NCBI GenBank assembly: GCA_022447545.1 | Contig: JAKVBI010000012.1 | Location: forward strand, 103,452 to 167,451 | Direction of reading: 5' to 3' | Origin: Myxococcota bacterium | Lineage (GTDB): Bacteria > Myxococcota_A > UBA9160 > SMWR01 | DNA: 64,000 nt | Shown: positions 25,360 through 34,249 of the stretch, piece after piece | Layout of the letters: each line of letters opens with the position of its first letter | Position numbering within the stretch: the stretch's first letter is position 1 | Position numbers and translations under genes: made by a program | The notes under the pieces: generated by a model | Database searches by the model: none | What the model was told of the DNA's origin: nothing | Seen by the model: the letters and a program-made list of their open reading frames with translations, nothing else

Positions 25360-26505
25360 ATGCCCGTGAACGCGAGATCGGAAGGTGGAGTTCGGGCGGT
25401 TGTCTCGAGTTTTATTCTCCTGCTGGGTTCGTTTTCCGCGACGGGTCAGGCGATGGAATCCACGCTTCCGGAATCCCAGTCAGCCCCGATTGCGACCGTA
25501 GGAACGGCCTTGGACGGGATCGTCTTCGTGCGTGAGCAGGATGGGGATTTCGACCTGTGGCGTAGTCGGATGAGCGACGGTGCCGAGGAGCGGATGATGC
25601 GGACGCCCGGGGTGAACGAGCGGCGGCCGCTCTGGTCCGATGCTGCGAAGAAGCTGCTTTTCGAGGCCTGGGACGGAAACCGTGCTGAGCTGGTGTTGCT
25701 CGATCCCGTCGATGGGAGCCGGAAGGTCATTCGAAGCGAGCCGAACCGCCGGCATCGTTTCTGGGCGGACTGGGCGCCCGACGGCAAACACTTTACTTAC
25801 ACGGTCAAGTCGCCGTTCGGGAATGGTACGAGAGGGGTACGCGAGTACGACGTTCTCGAGGGGAAAGACGCTCTAATCGGTTCCGCGCAGTACTCTCTCG
25901 AACACTTTCGCAGCGATTATGCCCCGGACTCGCGACGCGTGGTGAGCCAGCGGCGGGGTGGCGCTGAGTTTCGACGGGGTGGGCGGGACATTCAGCAGCA
26001 GCTCTGGATGCTCGAGCGAGGTAAGAGGCCTCGAGAGATCACAGGGTCCATGACCCGCTGGGACCACGACGCGCGGTTTACGCGCGATGGGAAATGGATC
26101 GTCTTCGCCGGGCACATCGAGGGTTATCGGCAGCGGCTCAATGTGATCCGAACCGACGGAACGGATCGCCGCCCGCTCGCTTACCATCGCCTGGGCAACG
26201 ACGGGTCGCCTGCTCCATCACCTACTCGCGATGAGGTGGTGTTTACTTCCTACCGGAACATGAATGCGCCAGATCTATTTCTCGTCGATCTGGATGGCGA
26301 GAACCTGCGCACCCTCACCGAGAGTTATCTGCTCGACGAAAAGGTCCCCCAATGGTCGCCCGACGGTGAAAGGATCCTGGTGAAGGTGACGGACCGGCGG
26401 GAACAGACTCATCAAAAAACTGAACGAGTCCGCGTGATCGATCGAGAGGGCCAGGTTCTGCTCGATGTCGTGGGGGATGAGGGGAGTTGGATGCCCCCCT
26501 GGTGA
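25360..26505 (+). CDS. Secreted TolB/PD40-type beta-propeller protein
   Basis: 381 residues. An N-terminal signal peptide (VVSSFILLLGSFSATGQA, cleavage near residue 30) exports it to the periplasm. Repeated blades carry the PD40 pattern: RRPLWSDAAKKLLFEAW, WADWAPDGKHFTYTV, DHDARFTRDGKWIVFAG, PQWSPDGERILVKV. The chain ends within two residues of the last blade. It could be a sugar- or protein-binding propeller; it is not adjacent to tolQRA-pal genes, so it is not TolB itself. Confidence 0.82.
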   Translation: MPVNARSEGGVRAVVSSFILLLGSFSATGQAMESTLPESQSAPIATVGTALDGIVFVREQDGDFDLWRSRMSDGAEERMMRTPGVNERRPLWSDAAKKLLFEAWDGNRAELVLLDPVDGSRKVIRSEPNRRHRFWADWAPDGKHFTYTVKSPFGNGTRGVREYDVLEGKDALIGSAQYSLEHFRSDYAPDSRRVVSQRRGGAEFRRGGRDIQQQLWMLERGKRPREITGSMTRWDHDARFTRDGKWIVFAGHIEGYRQRLNVIRTDGTDRRPLAYHRLGNDGSPAPSPTRDEVVFTSYRNMNAPDLFLVDLDGENLRTLTESYLLDEKVPQWSPDGERILVKVTDRREQTHQKTERVRVIDREGQVLLDVVGDEGSWMPPW

Positions 26506-26596
26506 TTGGATGCCGGGGGTGGCGTGAGTGCGGGTTGGGCGCGGCACCGGTTCGACCGCGGTAGCATGGACCCAGCCCCCAAGCGAGGAGCACGAC

Positions 26597-27370
26597 ATGG
26601 ATGTCGTCCGGATGGAATTGCGCGGTGCTGTGGCTGTGCTGACCTTCAATCGTCCCAAGGTGCTCAACGCCCTGGACGAGGAGACCCTCGAGGCTCTGCT
26701 GGCCCATTGTGAGGACGTCTCTTCCCAAGGGGAACTGCGGGCACTGGTGCTGACGGGCGAGGGGCGTGCCTTTGCGGCGGGTGCGGACATCGCCCAGATG
26801 CGCACCCACTCTCCGGCTCGAGCCGAAGCCTTCGCGCGTCTGGGACACCGGGTGGGAGAGGCTCTCGAGTCCTTGCCCATGCCCACCATTGCCGCGGTGG
26901 GGGGCTTCGCACTGGGGGGCGGATGTGAGCTGGCATTGGCGTGTGACTGGATCTACGCATCGCCAAAGGCTCGTTTCGGCCAACCCGAAGTGGGGCTCGG
27001 CTTGATCCCTGGCTTTGGTGGCACCACGCGCTTGGTCCGTCGAGTGGGCGTGGCCTGGGCCAAGGAACTGGTGCTCTCGGGAGAGCCCATCGACGCCGAA
27101 CTCGCCCTTCGCATCGGGCTCGTCAACCGCCTCCACGAAGCGGATGAACTTCTCGAGGCTTCAGTGCGGATGGGTGAGGTCATTGCCAGCAAAGGTCCCG
27201 TCGCCGTTGCCCAGGCGAAGCGGGTGATTCAGGAGGCCCAGGATGCCGACGTGCGCGTAGCCCATGCGCTCGAGCAGGTGGCGTTCGGCCTCGTTTCTGC
27301 CAGTGAAGATCGGAACGAGGGGATGGACGCTTTTCTCGCCAAACGCGCCCCGGCGTTCCGCAACGGCTAG
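26597..27370 (+). CDS. Enoyl-CoA hydratase/crotonase, 3-hydroxybutyryl-CoA dehydratase type
   Basis: Hydrates short-chain enoyl-CoA or, in reverse, yields crotonyl-CoA. 257 residues from the ATG at 26597 with GGAG upstream; a TAGCAT -10 lies about 25 bases earlier. The oxyanion-hole residues are in AFAAGADIAQM and AVGGFALGGGCELALACD; the two catalytic glutamates are in GGCELA and FGQPEVGLGLIPGFGGT. Both are present, so it should be an active hydratase. It could feed the reductase/mutase route elsewhere in the window. The GMC gene starts 3 bases after its stop. Confidence 0.93.
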   Translation: MDVVRMELRGAVAVLTFNRPKVLNALDEETLEALLAHCEDVSSQGELRALVLTGEGRAFAAGADIAQMRTHSPARAEAFARLGHRVGEALESLPMPTIAAVGGFALGGGCELALACDWIYASPKARFGQPEVGLGLIPGFGGTTRLVRRVGVAWAKELVLSGEPIDAELALRIGLVNRLHEADELLEASVRMGEVIASKGPVAVAQAKRVIQEAQDADVRVAHALEQVAFGLVSASEDRNEGMDAFLAKRAPAFRNG

Positions 27371-27373
27371 ATC

Positions 27374-28873
27374 GTGCCCCTCACCCGGCGCGAGTTCGTG
27401 GCGGGGGGGCTGGCCTCCGCAATGGTCGCCGCGGGGTGCCGGAGGGACGAGTCGGTTCGCATCGAGGGCGAGTACGACCTGTGCGTCATCGGTTCGGGCT
27501 TCTCGGGTTTGCCCATTGCACGACGGGCGGCCGATGCGGGACTCCGTACGCTGGTGCTCGAGGCCGGAGGTTTTCCGGGTCGCTGGCTTTCCGGCGCCCC
27601 AGCGGCCTTCGCGTATACGACGAAGGGTGGGATCGACTATCCCGTCAACGCCGCACGCATGATCGCTGTGGGGGGTGCGAGCAACCACTGGTCCGGAACG
27701 GTCAACCGGATGCGTGCCAATGACTTCCGCCTGCGCAGCGAGTTCGGACTCGACGTCGACTGGCCCCTCGACTACACGGACCTCGAGCCGTATTACTGCC
27801 GGGCCGAGCGAGACCTGTGGGTGCGCGGCTATCCGCCCGTGGTCGGAGCGCAACCACCCCGAACTTGCCCCTATCCAGAGACCGAACCCCAGCCCTACGA
27901 GGCGCCGCGTTTGTCAGTGGAGGGGCAGAACCTGCGTTATGTCCCCTTGGCGCGATCAGACCGAGACGGTGCTCCCCTGCGTCTGGCGGATCGGGAGGCC
28001 GAGCAATTCGCGAATTCCGAGAATGGAAGGTTGGCAGTGGGTTACCGGGTGATGCAAATCGTTCCCGGGGAGGCGACACGCATCGAAAGTGTCGAGGTGC
28101 GAGGCCCTGACGGCACCACACAGTCGGTTCGTGCCAGGTCCTTCGTGTTGGCGGCCGGTGTCGTGGAGAGCGCCCGTCTGTTGCTCTTGTCGCGATCGCG
28201 CTGGTTCCCGCAGGGAATCGGCAATCAAAATGATCTGGTGGGACGCTATTTGACCGTGCACCCCACACTGCGCTGGGAGGTGGTTCCCCCCAGCGTGGAG
28301 GGCTTGTTTGACGGCGAGTCCTACAGCGGCCCCAACCGAACCTACGACTATTGCGAGCCATTCCGCCGGCGGGGTCTCAATGCCGCTCAATTTCAACTGC
28401 GTTTGTTTCGCGAGCGTTCGGTAATTCTCAAATATCAGCCGGAAATCGAGCCCGAGCCCTCGAACCGGGTGAGTTTGTCTTCCAGTGAGACCAATCGCTT
28501 CGGCGACCCCATCGCCAACGTGTCCTTTCGTTACAGCGAGCGGGACCAGCGAACCGAAGCTGCCGGGCGAGCGGTCCTGACCGCACAGGTGGCGGCCTTG
28601 GGGGCCTCGGGAATCGAAGTGGAGCGGAGTGACAAGTGGCGATTCCACCCGTCGGGAACCCTGCGCATGGGCTTCGACCCGACCAACGGGGTCGTTGATC
28701 GTCACCAGCGCGTGTTCGGAGTGGAGAACCTCTACGTCTCAGGTGCCAGTGTCTTTCCCACTGCGGGTACCGCGAATCCCACGGACACCGTGGTGGCTCT
28801 CGCTCATCGTCTCGCCGATCACCTGCTTGGGGAGAGCGTGGCCAATTCTCCCATCGACCCAGGGAGGGCCTGA
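27374..28873 (+). CDS. Exported GMC-family FAD oxidoreductase, Tat/lipoprotein signal
   Basis: 499 residues, GTG start 3 bases after the crotonase stop. The N terminus (TRREFVAGGLASAMVAAGC) combines a twin-arginine motif with a lipobox at Cys22, which suggests a folded, FAD-loaded periplasmic lipoprotein. The FAD Rossmann motif is VIGSGFSGLPIA; the GMC C-terminal part has HPSGTLRMG and NLYVSGASVFPTAGTANPTDT with the expected active-site His/Asn. Relatives are gluconate-type dehydrogenases and cholesterol oxidases. The electron acceptor is unknown; a haem c lipoprotein is encoded 27 kb away. Confidence 0.9.
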   Translation: MPLTRREFVAGGLASAMVAAGCRRDESVRIEGEYDLCVIGSGFSGLPIARRAADAGLRTLVLEAGGFPGRWLSGAPAAFAYTTKGGIDYPVNAARMIAVGGASNHWSGTVNRMRANDFRLRSEFGLDVDWPLDYTDLEPYYCRAERDLWVRGYPPVVGAQPPRTCPYPETEPQPYEAPRLSVEGQNLRYVPLARSDRDGAPLRLADREAEQFANSENGRLAVGYRVMQIVPGEATRIESVEVRGPDGTTQSVRARSFVLAAGVVESARLLLLSRSRWFPQGIGNQNDLVGRYLTVHPTLRWEVVPPSVEGLFDGESYSGPNRTYDYCEPFRRRGLNAAQFQLRLFRERSVILKYQPEIEPEPSNRVSLSSSETNRFGDPIANVSFRYSERDQRTEAAGRAVLTAQVAALGASGIEVERSDKWRFHPSGTLRMGFDPTNGVVDRHQRVFGVENLYVSGASVFPTAGTANPTDTVVALAHRLADHLLGESVANSPIDPGRA

Positions 28874-28898
28874 TCCTCCAGTCGCCACGAGGGAAGGG

Positions 28899-30299
28899 TC
28901 AGAGGTACCCCAGCGTCTTCAGGTGTTCGATCTCCTCCTGGCTCATCGTGTCCATACGTTGAGTATGGTGACCCCGGGACTCCATCTCTTGGATGTCGGT
29001 TCGCAGGGCATGCTCCAGGGCATCGGCGGTCGTGGGCTCGACTTTCGAGAGATCGCGAATCTCGCCGGGATCGTTGGTGAGGTCGTAAAGCCATCGCTGG
29101 CCTGAATTCATGTCGAGGACGAGCTTGCGATCGAGGGCGGGATCGATTCGAAAGCGGTAGTCGAAGCCGAATCGCCTCGTTTCGCCATAGGAGGCTGGCA
29201 TCATCTGATCCCGGCCCTCGAACAGCGGCATGAGGCTGACCCCGCGCATGGCCGCCGGAGCGGGGATTCCGAGGGCGCCGAGCAGGGTGGGAGCGAGATC
29301 CATGTTGCGAACGGGTACGTCCACGACGCCCCGGGGGCTTTCACCGGGGAAGCGAAAGAGCAGGGGAACGTGGACGAGAGTGTTGTCCAAGGACTTGGAG
29401 TGTCCCCAGCGACCTTTTTCGTTGAATTCCTCGCCATGGTCCGCCGCCAAGGCCAGGATCGAATGGTCGAGGAGGCCCCGTTCTCGCAGGTTTTCGACGA
29501 AGTTCGCAATCTGATCATCCGTGAGTCGAAGCTTCCGGTCGTAGCTGCGTCGAACCTTCTCTTCGATGGAGTCCGTGGGCTTGGCGCTTTCTGAGAAGAG
29601 GTTGGCATAGGTCCCGGAGGTGGCATAGAGGGGGTAGTCGTGGTCACCGTCGCGCCGCTTGTCGAAATGGGGATCGAAGAGGTGGACCCACAAGAAGAAT
29701 GGTCCTTCGCGCGGTTGAGCCACGTATTCGTCGAGCCAATCCCGAGCTTCTACGAAGACGCACTCCGCCGTGTCCCAGACACAGGACTCCTGGTCGAAGT
29801 GCGCGAAGCCCTGCGCGAAGCCCTGCTCGACGCGCAGGTGGCCGTTGGTGGAGAAACCCGCGGTCGCGTAACCGTGGGAGGCCAGGACTTCGGTGAGGGT
29901 CTCGTAGCTCGACGAGAAATACTCGATCTGCACCTCCTCTTCGTGGAGGGGCCCCTGCTTGAGATGTTTGTCGAGAGGAGCGACGCCCCGGGTCACACCG
30001 AAAACTGCGGGCGTCAGCGACGAGAACATCGACAGCATGGAGGGCAGTGTCCAGGAACTCTGTGCGTAGCAGCGAGAGCAGTAGACGCCCTCGCGGGCGA
30101 GTCGGTCGAGATAGGGCGTTGTGACGTGCGGGTGGCCATTGAGGCTCAAGTGGTCGGCACGCAGGGTGTCGATGGTGATCAGCACGACCGAGGTACCGGG
30201 CGGGATGACTGTGGTTGGCGGCGCCCCTGGACTGCAGGCGGCTCCCCAGGCCAGAAGAAGAACGATCGAACCGAGTGCGAGCAATCGGGAGATTTTCAT
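28899..30299 (-). CDS. Sulfatase-fold lipoprotein with Thr in place of the formylglycine Cys
   Basis: Alkaline-phosphatase-superfamily hydrolase or transferase, 466 residues, lipobox ending at Cys22. Metal ligands are Asp44 (TIDTLRAD) and the DHGEEF box near residue 290. The usual formylglycine motif CxPSR reads SSWTLPSM, with Thr84 at the nucleophile position. It therefore cannot be a formylglycine sulfatase and may use Thr like phosphoethanolamine transferases or nucleotide pyrophosphatases. It overlaps the upstream GT39-like gene by ATGA, which suggests a joint role in surface glycan modification. Confidence 0.87.
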   Translation of the reverse strand: MKISRLLALGSIVLLLAWGAACSPGAPPTTVIPPGTSVVLITIDTLRADHLSLNGHPHVTTPYLDRLAREGVYCSRCYAQSSWTLPSMLSMFSSLTPAVFGVTRGVAPLDKHLKQGPLHEEEVQIEYFSSSYETLTEVLASHGYATAGFSTNGHLRVEQGFAQGFAHFDQESCVWDTAECVFVEARDWLDEYVAQPREGPFFLWVHLFDPHFDKRRDGDHDYPLYATSGTYANLFSESAKPTDSIEEKVRRSYDRKLRLTDDQIANFVENLRERGLLDHSILALAADHGEEFNEKGRWGHSKSLDNTLVHVPLLFRFPGESPRGVVDVPVRNMDLAPTLLGALGIPAPAAMRGVSLMPLFEGRDQMMPASYGETRRFGFDYRFRIDPALDRKLVLDMNSGQRWLYDLTNDPGEIRDLSKVEPTTADALEHALRTDIQEMESRGHHTQRMDTMSQEEIEHLKTLGYL

Positions 30300-32395
30300 G
30301 GATTCAGATTCCAGAGCACCGAGTATCCGTCATCAAAGAGCGGTTCGCCCAGGGGGGCTGCCTTCAAGGCTTCGTGCTGGGGGGGCCACTCATCGAGTGA
30401 CCAGCGACTCACCAGCACGTAGTCGACCTCTCTGCCACGGAGGTTGTGGAGCAGGGCTCGCGTGTCGAGCCGCTCGCTTCGCGTGTCCCACTCCTCCCAC
30501 CAATTCGCGATTTCTCGCCAGCGCTCGTGGAGGGGCTTCCGCGGCGATCCATCTCGGTCGACCATGACCGGGACGTGTTGGAGACGTCGGCCAAAGAGTG
30601 GGTAGATCTGCGTGTATTCCGAGGGCTCGGCCATGAAGAAGGCAATCCTCGACCCGTCAGGCAGGGTCTCGAGGGCGCGCCATGCCTGACCGATGGGCCC
30701 GTGGTGCGCGCGGTAGTCGAACAATCGCTCGTCGGTCAGGTGTTGCTTCACGGGCGCCCAGGCGGCAAGCCCAACCAGAACTGTGATTCCCGCAACCCCC
30801 ATGCGCCAGGCGGAGGACTGCAGGGAACTCCAGACCCGAAGCAGAGGCTGCCGCAGGGTGACCAGCACCAGTCCCGTTACGAAGACGACCACGGACTCGA
30901 GGGCGGGTAGCTTCCATGCCGTTGCCACCGCCAACAGACCCACCGCCGTCCAGACTCCTGAGCGGTGGCTGTTGCCGGACACTCGTCGTGAAAACAGCAC
31001 GATTCCCGCTGCGAACGGGAGGAGGAGAAAGCGCAGATAACCGGTGTGCGGAGGCATGTCCGGTCGGTTGCCCGTGCCCGAGAAGGGGAGAAGGGGATAG
31101 GCGACGAGTGTGACGGCTCCCGCCAGCAGCAGAATGCCTTCCACCGAACTCAGGCTCTTGCGAATGCTCTCTCGGCTCAGGGACACCGCCGCGCCCAGGG
31201 CACCGAGGGCTGAGATCGCTGCGAGGCTCGGAGGCCAGTTGGCTCGACTTACCAGGAGGTCTCGCCAATTCGCCAGATCGATGCCGGAATTCGAGATGCG
31301 GGCCGCCAACGTTGTCTGGGCCTGAGCGGTGGCGTCGAAGGGTCCACCAAAGGGGCCGAAGCTGGCAGGGAACAGTGGGTTTCCCGTCAGCGTCCAATTG
31401 CGCAGATACCAGGCGCCACCGGTCAGCAGTGCCGCGAGGCCGAACCAGCCGACGGCCCCCAACCCGGCGCGTGGGCGCGATTCGCCGACGCGGGCCGCCA
31501 GTCCCAGGGCGACGACTGCAGCCGCGGGCGCGTAGAAGACCTTCGACCCCACGGCGAGGCCACACAGGGCACCGGCTGCCAGTGCGTCCACCCGGGTTTG
31601 TTCGCGAGATGTCCCGAGCTTGCTCATGGCGAATACGATGCCTGCCAGCAGGGACGCCGTGGCCGCGAGATCCGTGGCGGTGAAGGTGTGGCTGCGGTTC
31701 CACACGACGTTGGAGGTCAGTAAAAACGCGATGCAGAGCGGGGGCGCCACTCCGGGTCCTGCGATCCCGCGCGCCAATAAGGCCACGCTGGCGCTCGCCA
31801 AGACGCCCCAATAAAAGACGCCGGCACTCGCGTAGGCGTCACTTCCCAGGGGCGCCAGGAACCAGAGAGCGAAGACTTCGGGGTTGAGGGGGTAGTAGGC
31901 CTGGAAGGTGAGAGGGGCCAGCCCGAGTTGGCCGTTGGCGAGCCAGCGCGCCGGTAGGGCAGCGTGATAGCTGAGGTCATCCCAGACGAACTGTGTGCCG
32001 AGGAGCAGGGTCGTGAATGCCCAGGCGGCCAGGAGCCCACCGGCCAGCCCCAGAGCTGCGCGTTGGGCGGGATTCCCCGGCTCGCTGTGAGCTCCCTGGC
32101 TCGTGGGTTCGGGAAGGGGCCATCGGTCGGTGCCCGGGCGGGTTCGCTTTTTCGCCAGGTGGGCCAGGGCGACCCCTCCCGCCATTGCCCCTGCGGTCCA
32201 CATGGGGCCCATGCCCGACAGGTCGCCGGACAGGGATGCCAGCGCTACTGCCGCCATGCAGATCAGGGGATAGGCGGCCAGGGCGCCAAAGGCCCTGCGC
32301 CAGTGCTCGCGGCCGGAAAATGCCCAGCTCGCCAGGCCGACCGCGGCCGCGAGGGCCAGGGCGTTTCCGACCACAAAGGAGAAGGCTCCGGTCAT
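30296..32395 (-). CDS. Polytopic glycosyltransferase (GT39/ArnT-like)
   Basis: Inner-membrane lipid-linked sugar transferase, 699 residues, with about a dozen hydrophobic segments in the first 500 residues and a soluble C-terminal domain. The first large loop contains VWDDLSYHAALPARWLANG, the acidic loop typical of PMT/ArnT-type enzymes. The ATG follows CGGAGCCCC, and a TACCAT -10 lies farther upstream. It is translationally coupled to the sulfatase-fold lipoprotein. The donor is probably a polyprenyl-phosphate sugar; the acceptor is unknown. Confidence 0.85.
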   Translation of the reverse strand: MTGAFSFVVGNALALAAAVGLASWAFSGREHWRRAFGALAAYPLICMAAVALASLSGDLSGMGPMWTAGAMAGGVALAHLAKKRTRPGTDRWPLPEPTSQGAHSEPGNPAQRAALGLAGGLLAAWAFTTLLLGTQFVWDDLSYHAALPARWLANGQLGLAPLTFQAYYPLNPEVFALWFLAPLGSDAYASAGVFYWGVLASASVALLARGIAGPGVAPPLCIAFLLTSNVVWNRSHTFTATDLAATASLLAGIVFAMSKLGTSREQTRVDALAAGALCGLAVGSKVFYAPAAAVVALGLAARVGESRPRAGLGAVGWFGLAALLTGGAWYLRNWTLTGNPLFPASFGPFGGPFDATAQAQTTLAARISNSGIDLANWRDLLVSRANWPPSLAAISALGALGAAVSLSRESIRKSLSSVEGILLLAGAVTLVAYPLLPFSGTGNRPDMPPHTGYLRFLLLPFAAGIVLFSRRVSGNSHRSGVWTAVGLLAVATAWKLPALESVVVFVTGLVLVTLRQPLLRVWSSLQSSAWRMGVAGITVLVGLAAWAPVKQHLTDERLFDYRAHHGPIGQAWRALETLPDGSRIAFFMAEPSEYTQIYPLFGRRLQHVPVMVDRDGSPRKPLHERWREIANWWEEWDTRSERLDTRALLHNLRGREVDYVLVSRWSLDEWPPQHEALKAAPLGEPLFDDGYSVLWNLNP

Positions 32396-32475
32396 GGGGC
32401 TCCGCGTAGGGGTGCGGGTCTGGTGGGGGGGCTCTCATGGTAGCTCGGTGTTGGGCCCGAACCCGCCCCGATCGG

Positions 32476-32481
32476 TACTCT
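32476..32481 (+). promoter_or_regulatory. -10 element of the esterase gene, leaderless arrangement
   Basis: TACTCT ends 6 bases before the ATG at 32488. There is no room for a Shine-Dalgarno sequence in the transcript. Confidence 0.4.
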
Positions 32482-32487
32482 CTGGTC

Positions 32488-33147
32488 ATGGACCTTCTTT
32501 ACACTGCCCACGTTCCGGCCGGTCCCGGCCCTTTTCCCACCGTCGTCGCCCTGCACGGTTGGGGGGCCAGCGCGCACGACCTGCTCGGCCTCGCCCCTCT
32601 GATCCATCGCGGTGAGGCTGTGATGTTGTGTCCGCAGGGCCCAGTTTCCGTACCTATCCAGCCCGGAATGAGTGGCTATGGCTGGTTTCCGCTCGGTCAG
32701 GGTCGTGAGCCCGATGCGACCGAGGTGGATGCTGCTGCCCAGGCCTTGCTCGAGTTCATCGAGCGAGCCAAGCGCAGCTTCCCCGTGGATCCCCATAAAC
32801 TCGTGATCCTGGGGTTCAGCCAGGGCGGTGTCATGGCCTACCGCCTTGCCCTCGACGATCCCAGCCGGTTCTCTGGGCTGGTTGCGCTCTCGAGTTGGTT
32901 ACCCGATGCACTGGCTGCGCAGCAGGGTCCCGGGCCCGCTTTCGAGGATCTGCCGAGTCTCGTGATGCACGGGACCGAAGACCCCATGATTCCCGTGGCT
33001 CGAGGGCAGGATTCGCGCGATAGCCTCTTGCGACTCGGCGTTCCCACCGTGTACCGGGAGTACGAAATGGGGCACGAGATCAACCCGGAGGCTCTGCGTA
33101 GCTTGGTGGGTTGGCTCGACGAGAAGATCTTCGCGCCTCTGGGGTGA
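32488..33147 (+). CDS. Phospholipase/carboxylesterase family alpha/beta hydrolase
   Basis: 219 residues, cytosolic. The nucleophile elbow is GFSQGG, preceded by the oxyanion motif LHGWGA and followed by an Asp in HGTEDPMIP and a His in EMGHEI, so the Ser-Asp-His triad is complete. Length and order match the YpfH/carboxylesterase type. The ATG at 32488 is chosen over an in-frame GTG/ATG 17 codons upstream because of the adjoining -10 element. tRNA-Pro follows on the same strand. Confidence 0.92.
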   Translation: MDLLYTAHVPAGPGPFPTVVALHGWGASAHDLLGLAPLIHRGEAVMLCPQGPVSVPIQPGMSGYGWFPLGQGREPDATEVDAAAQALLEFIERAKRSFPVDPHKLVILGFSQGGVMAYRLALDDPSRFSGLVALSSWLPDALAAQQGPGPAFEDLPSLVMHGTEDPMIPVARGQDSRDSLLRLGVPTVYREYEMGHEINPEALRSLVGWLDEKIFAPLG

Positions 33148-33211
33148 GGCCCGGGCCTGAGGCGAACCTCAACTGGGTTCACTGCATCCCGCAATGGTAA
33201 GCTCGCGGGGT

Positions 33212-33287
33212 CGGGGTGTAGCTCAGTGGCCAGAGCCTGATCTTTGGGGGGTCAGCGTCGTGGGTTCGAATCCCACCACCCCGACCA
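33212..33287 (+). tRNA. tRNA-Pro (UGG), CCA encoded
   Basis: 76-base cloverleaf: acceptor CGGGGTG/CACCCCG, D stem GCTC/GAGC with an eight-base loop, anticodon stem TGATC/GGTCA around TTTGGGG, five-base variable loop, T stem GTGGG/CCCAC with TTCGAAT, discriminator A, then CCA. Anticodon TGG reads proline CCA and wobble codons. G37 is as expected for tRNA-Pro. All four stems pair, with one G-T pair in the anticodon stem. Confidence 0.97.
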
Positions 33288-33295
33288 CACTGCAC

Positions 33296-34186
33296 TCAGT
33301 CGGGCGCGGGCCAGGGGGTCAGCGGCAGGCCTGGCGCTGGAAGCCCTTCCAGGGCCATCACGCGGCCGGGAGCCAACTCGGTGGTGAACAGGGTCTTGCC
33401 GTCTTCACCGCCCAGACAGCAGTTGGTGGGAAGGGCTCCCTCACCGAGCTCCACCATTTCGAGTTCATGCCCATCGCGATCGAGAATGCGCACGCAGTGG
33501 TCCGTGGGGCAGCAGACATAAACGCGACCCTCGACGTCGAAGCAGAAGCCGTCGCCGGGAGACTCGCCGGCCAGCTTCTCGACGAACCACTCGCGATCGC
33601 CCGTGTTCGGATCGATCCATAGCAGTCCGCTGCCCTCCACGATCAATGGACGGCCCTCGGGGGACAGTGCCACTCCGTTGTCGTAGCTGAAACCCTCGGC
33701 GATCAAACGCACCTGGCCGCCTGGCTCGTAGGCCCAGAAACGTCCCTCAGCGGCATCACTGTGCCGACCGTGTTTCAATTGGGGAGGGTCGGTGAAGAAG
33801 ATCGTGCCATCGGTTGCCACCACGAGATCGTTGGGGGCCGAGAATCCTTCGTCGAGCAGATACTCGACCTCTCCCGTCGGGCGCACGCGTTGGAGACCGG
33901 GCGTGCCCGGCGCGTAGGGGATCTTCGAAGCGTTGAGCCCCAGGCTATCGGCAAAGACCGTGAAGTCGATGCCTCCATTCTGTGTTACCACGAAGCCTCC
34001 ATCCGAGGCGAGTTGGGCGGCGTTTGCACCCCCGGGCATGGAGGCAATCCGTTCGGAGGCGCCATTGGCTGGATCGATCCGGCGGAGACCGCCCGGTGAA
34101 ATGTGGGTGATGACCAGGGTGCCATCGGGACACCAGACCGGTCCCTCTCCCAGGGGAACTCCATCGACGACGGTGTGCAATTTCAT
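33296..34186 (-). CDS. SMP-30/gluconolactonase family protein
   Basis: Six-bladed beta-propeller lactonase, 296 residues, no signal peptide. Metal-binding positions are Glu14 (GEGPVW), the Asn of SAPNDLVV and the Asn/Asp of SYDNGVALS. It ends 9 bases from the 3' end of the tRNA and is convergent with it. It may hydrolyse sugar lactones; no sugar dehydrogenase is adjacent, although the GMC oxidoreductase is about 4.5 kb away. A leaderless-type spacing is possible at its ATG but the -10 is poor. Confidence 0.92.
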   Translation of the reverse strand: MKLHTVVDGVPLGEGPVWCPDGTLVITHISPGGLRRIDPANGASERIASMPGGANAAQLASDGGFVVTQNGGIDFTVFADSLGLNASKIPYAPGTPGLQRVRPTGEVEYLLDEGFSAPNDLVVATDGTIFFTDPPQLKHGRHSDAAEGRFWAYEPGGQVRLIAEGFSYDNGVALSPEGRPLIVEGSGLLWIDPNTGDREWFVEKLAGESPGDGFCFDVEGRVYVCCPTDHCVRILDRDGHELEMVELGEGALPTNCCLGGEDGKTLFTTELAPGRVMALEGLPAPGLPLTPWPAPD

Positions 34187-34249
34187 GGCGCCATCATGCC
34201 ACCAGCCAGCGCCATGCAGAAGCTGGATTTTTCGAGCATCCCGTGGATA

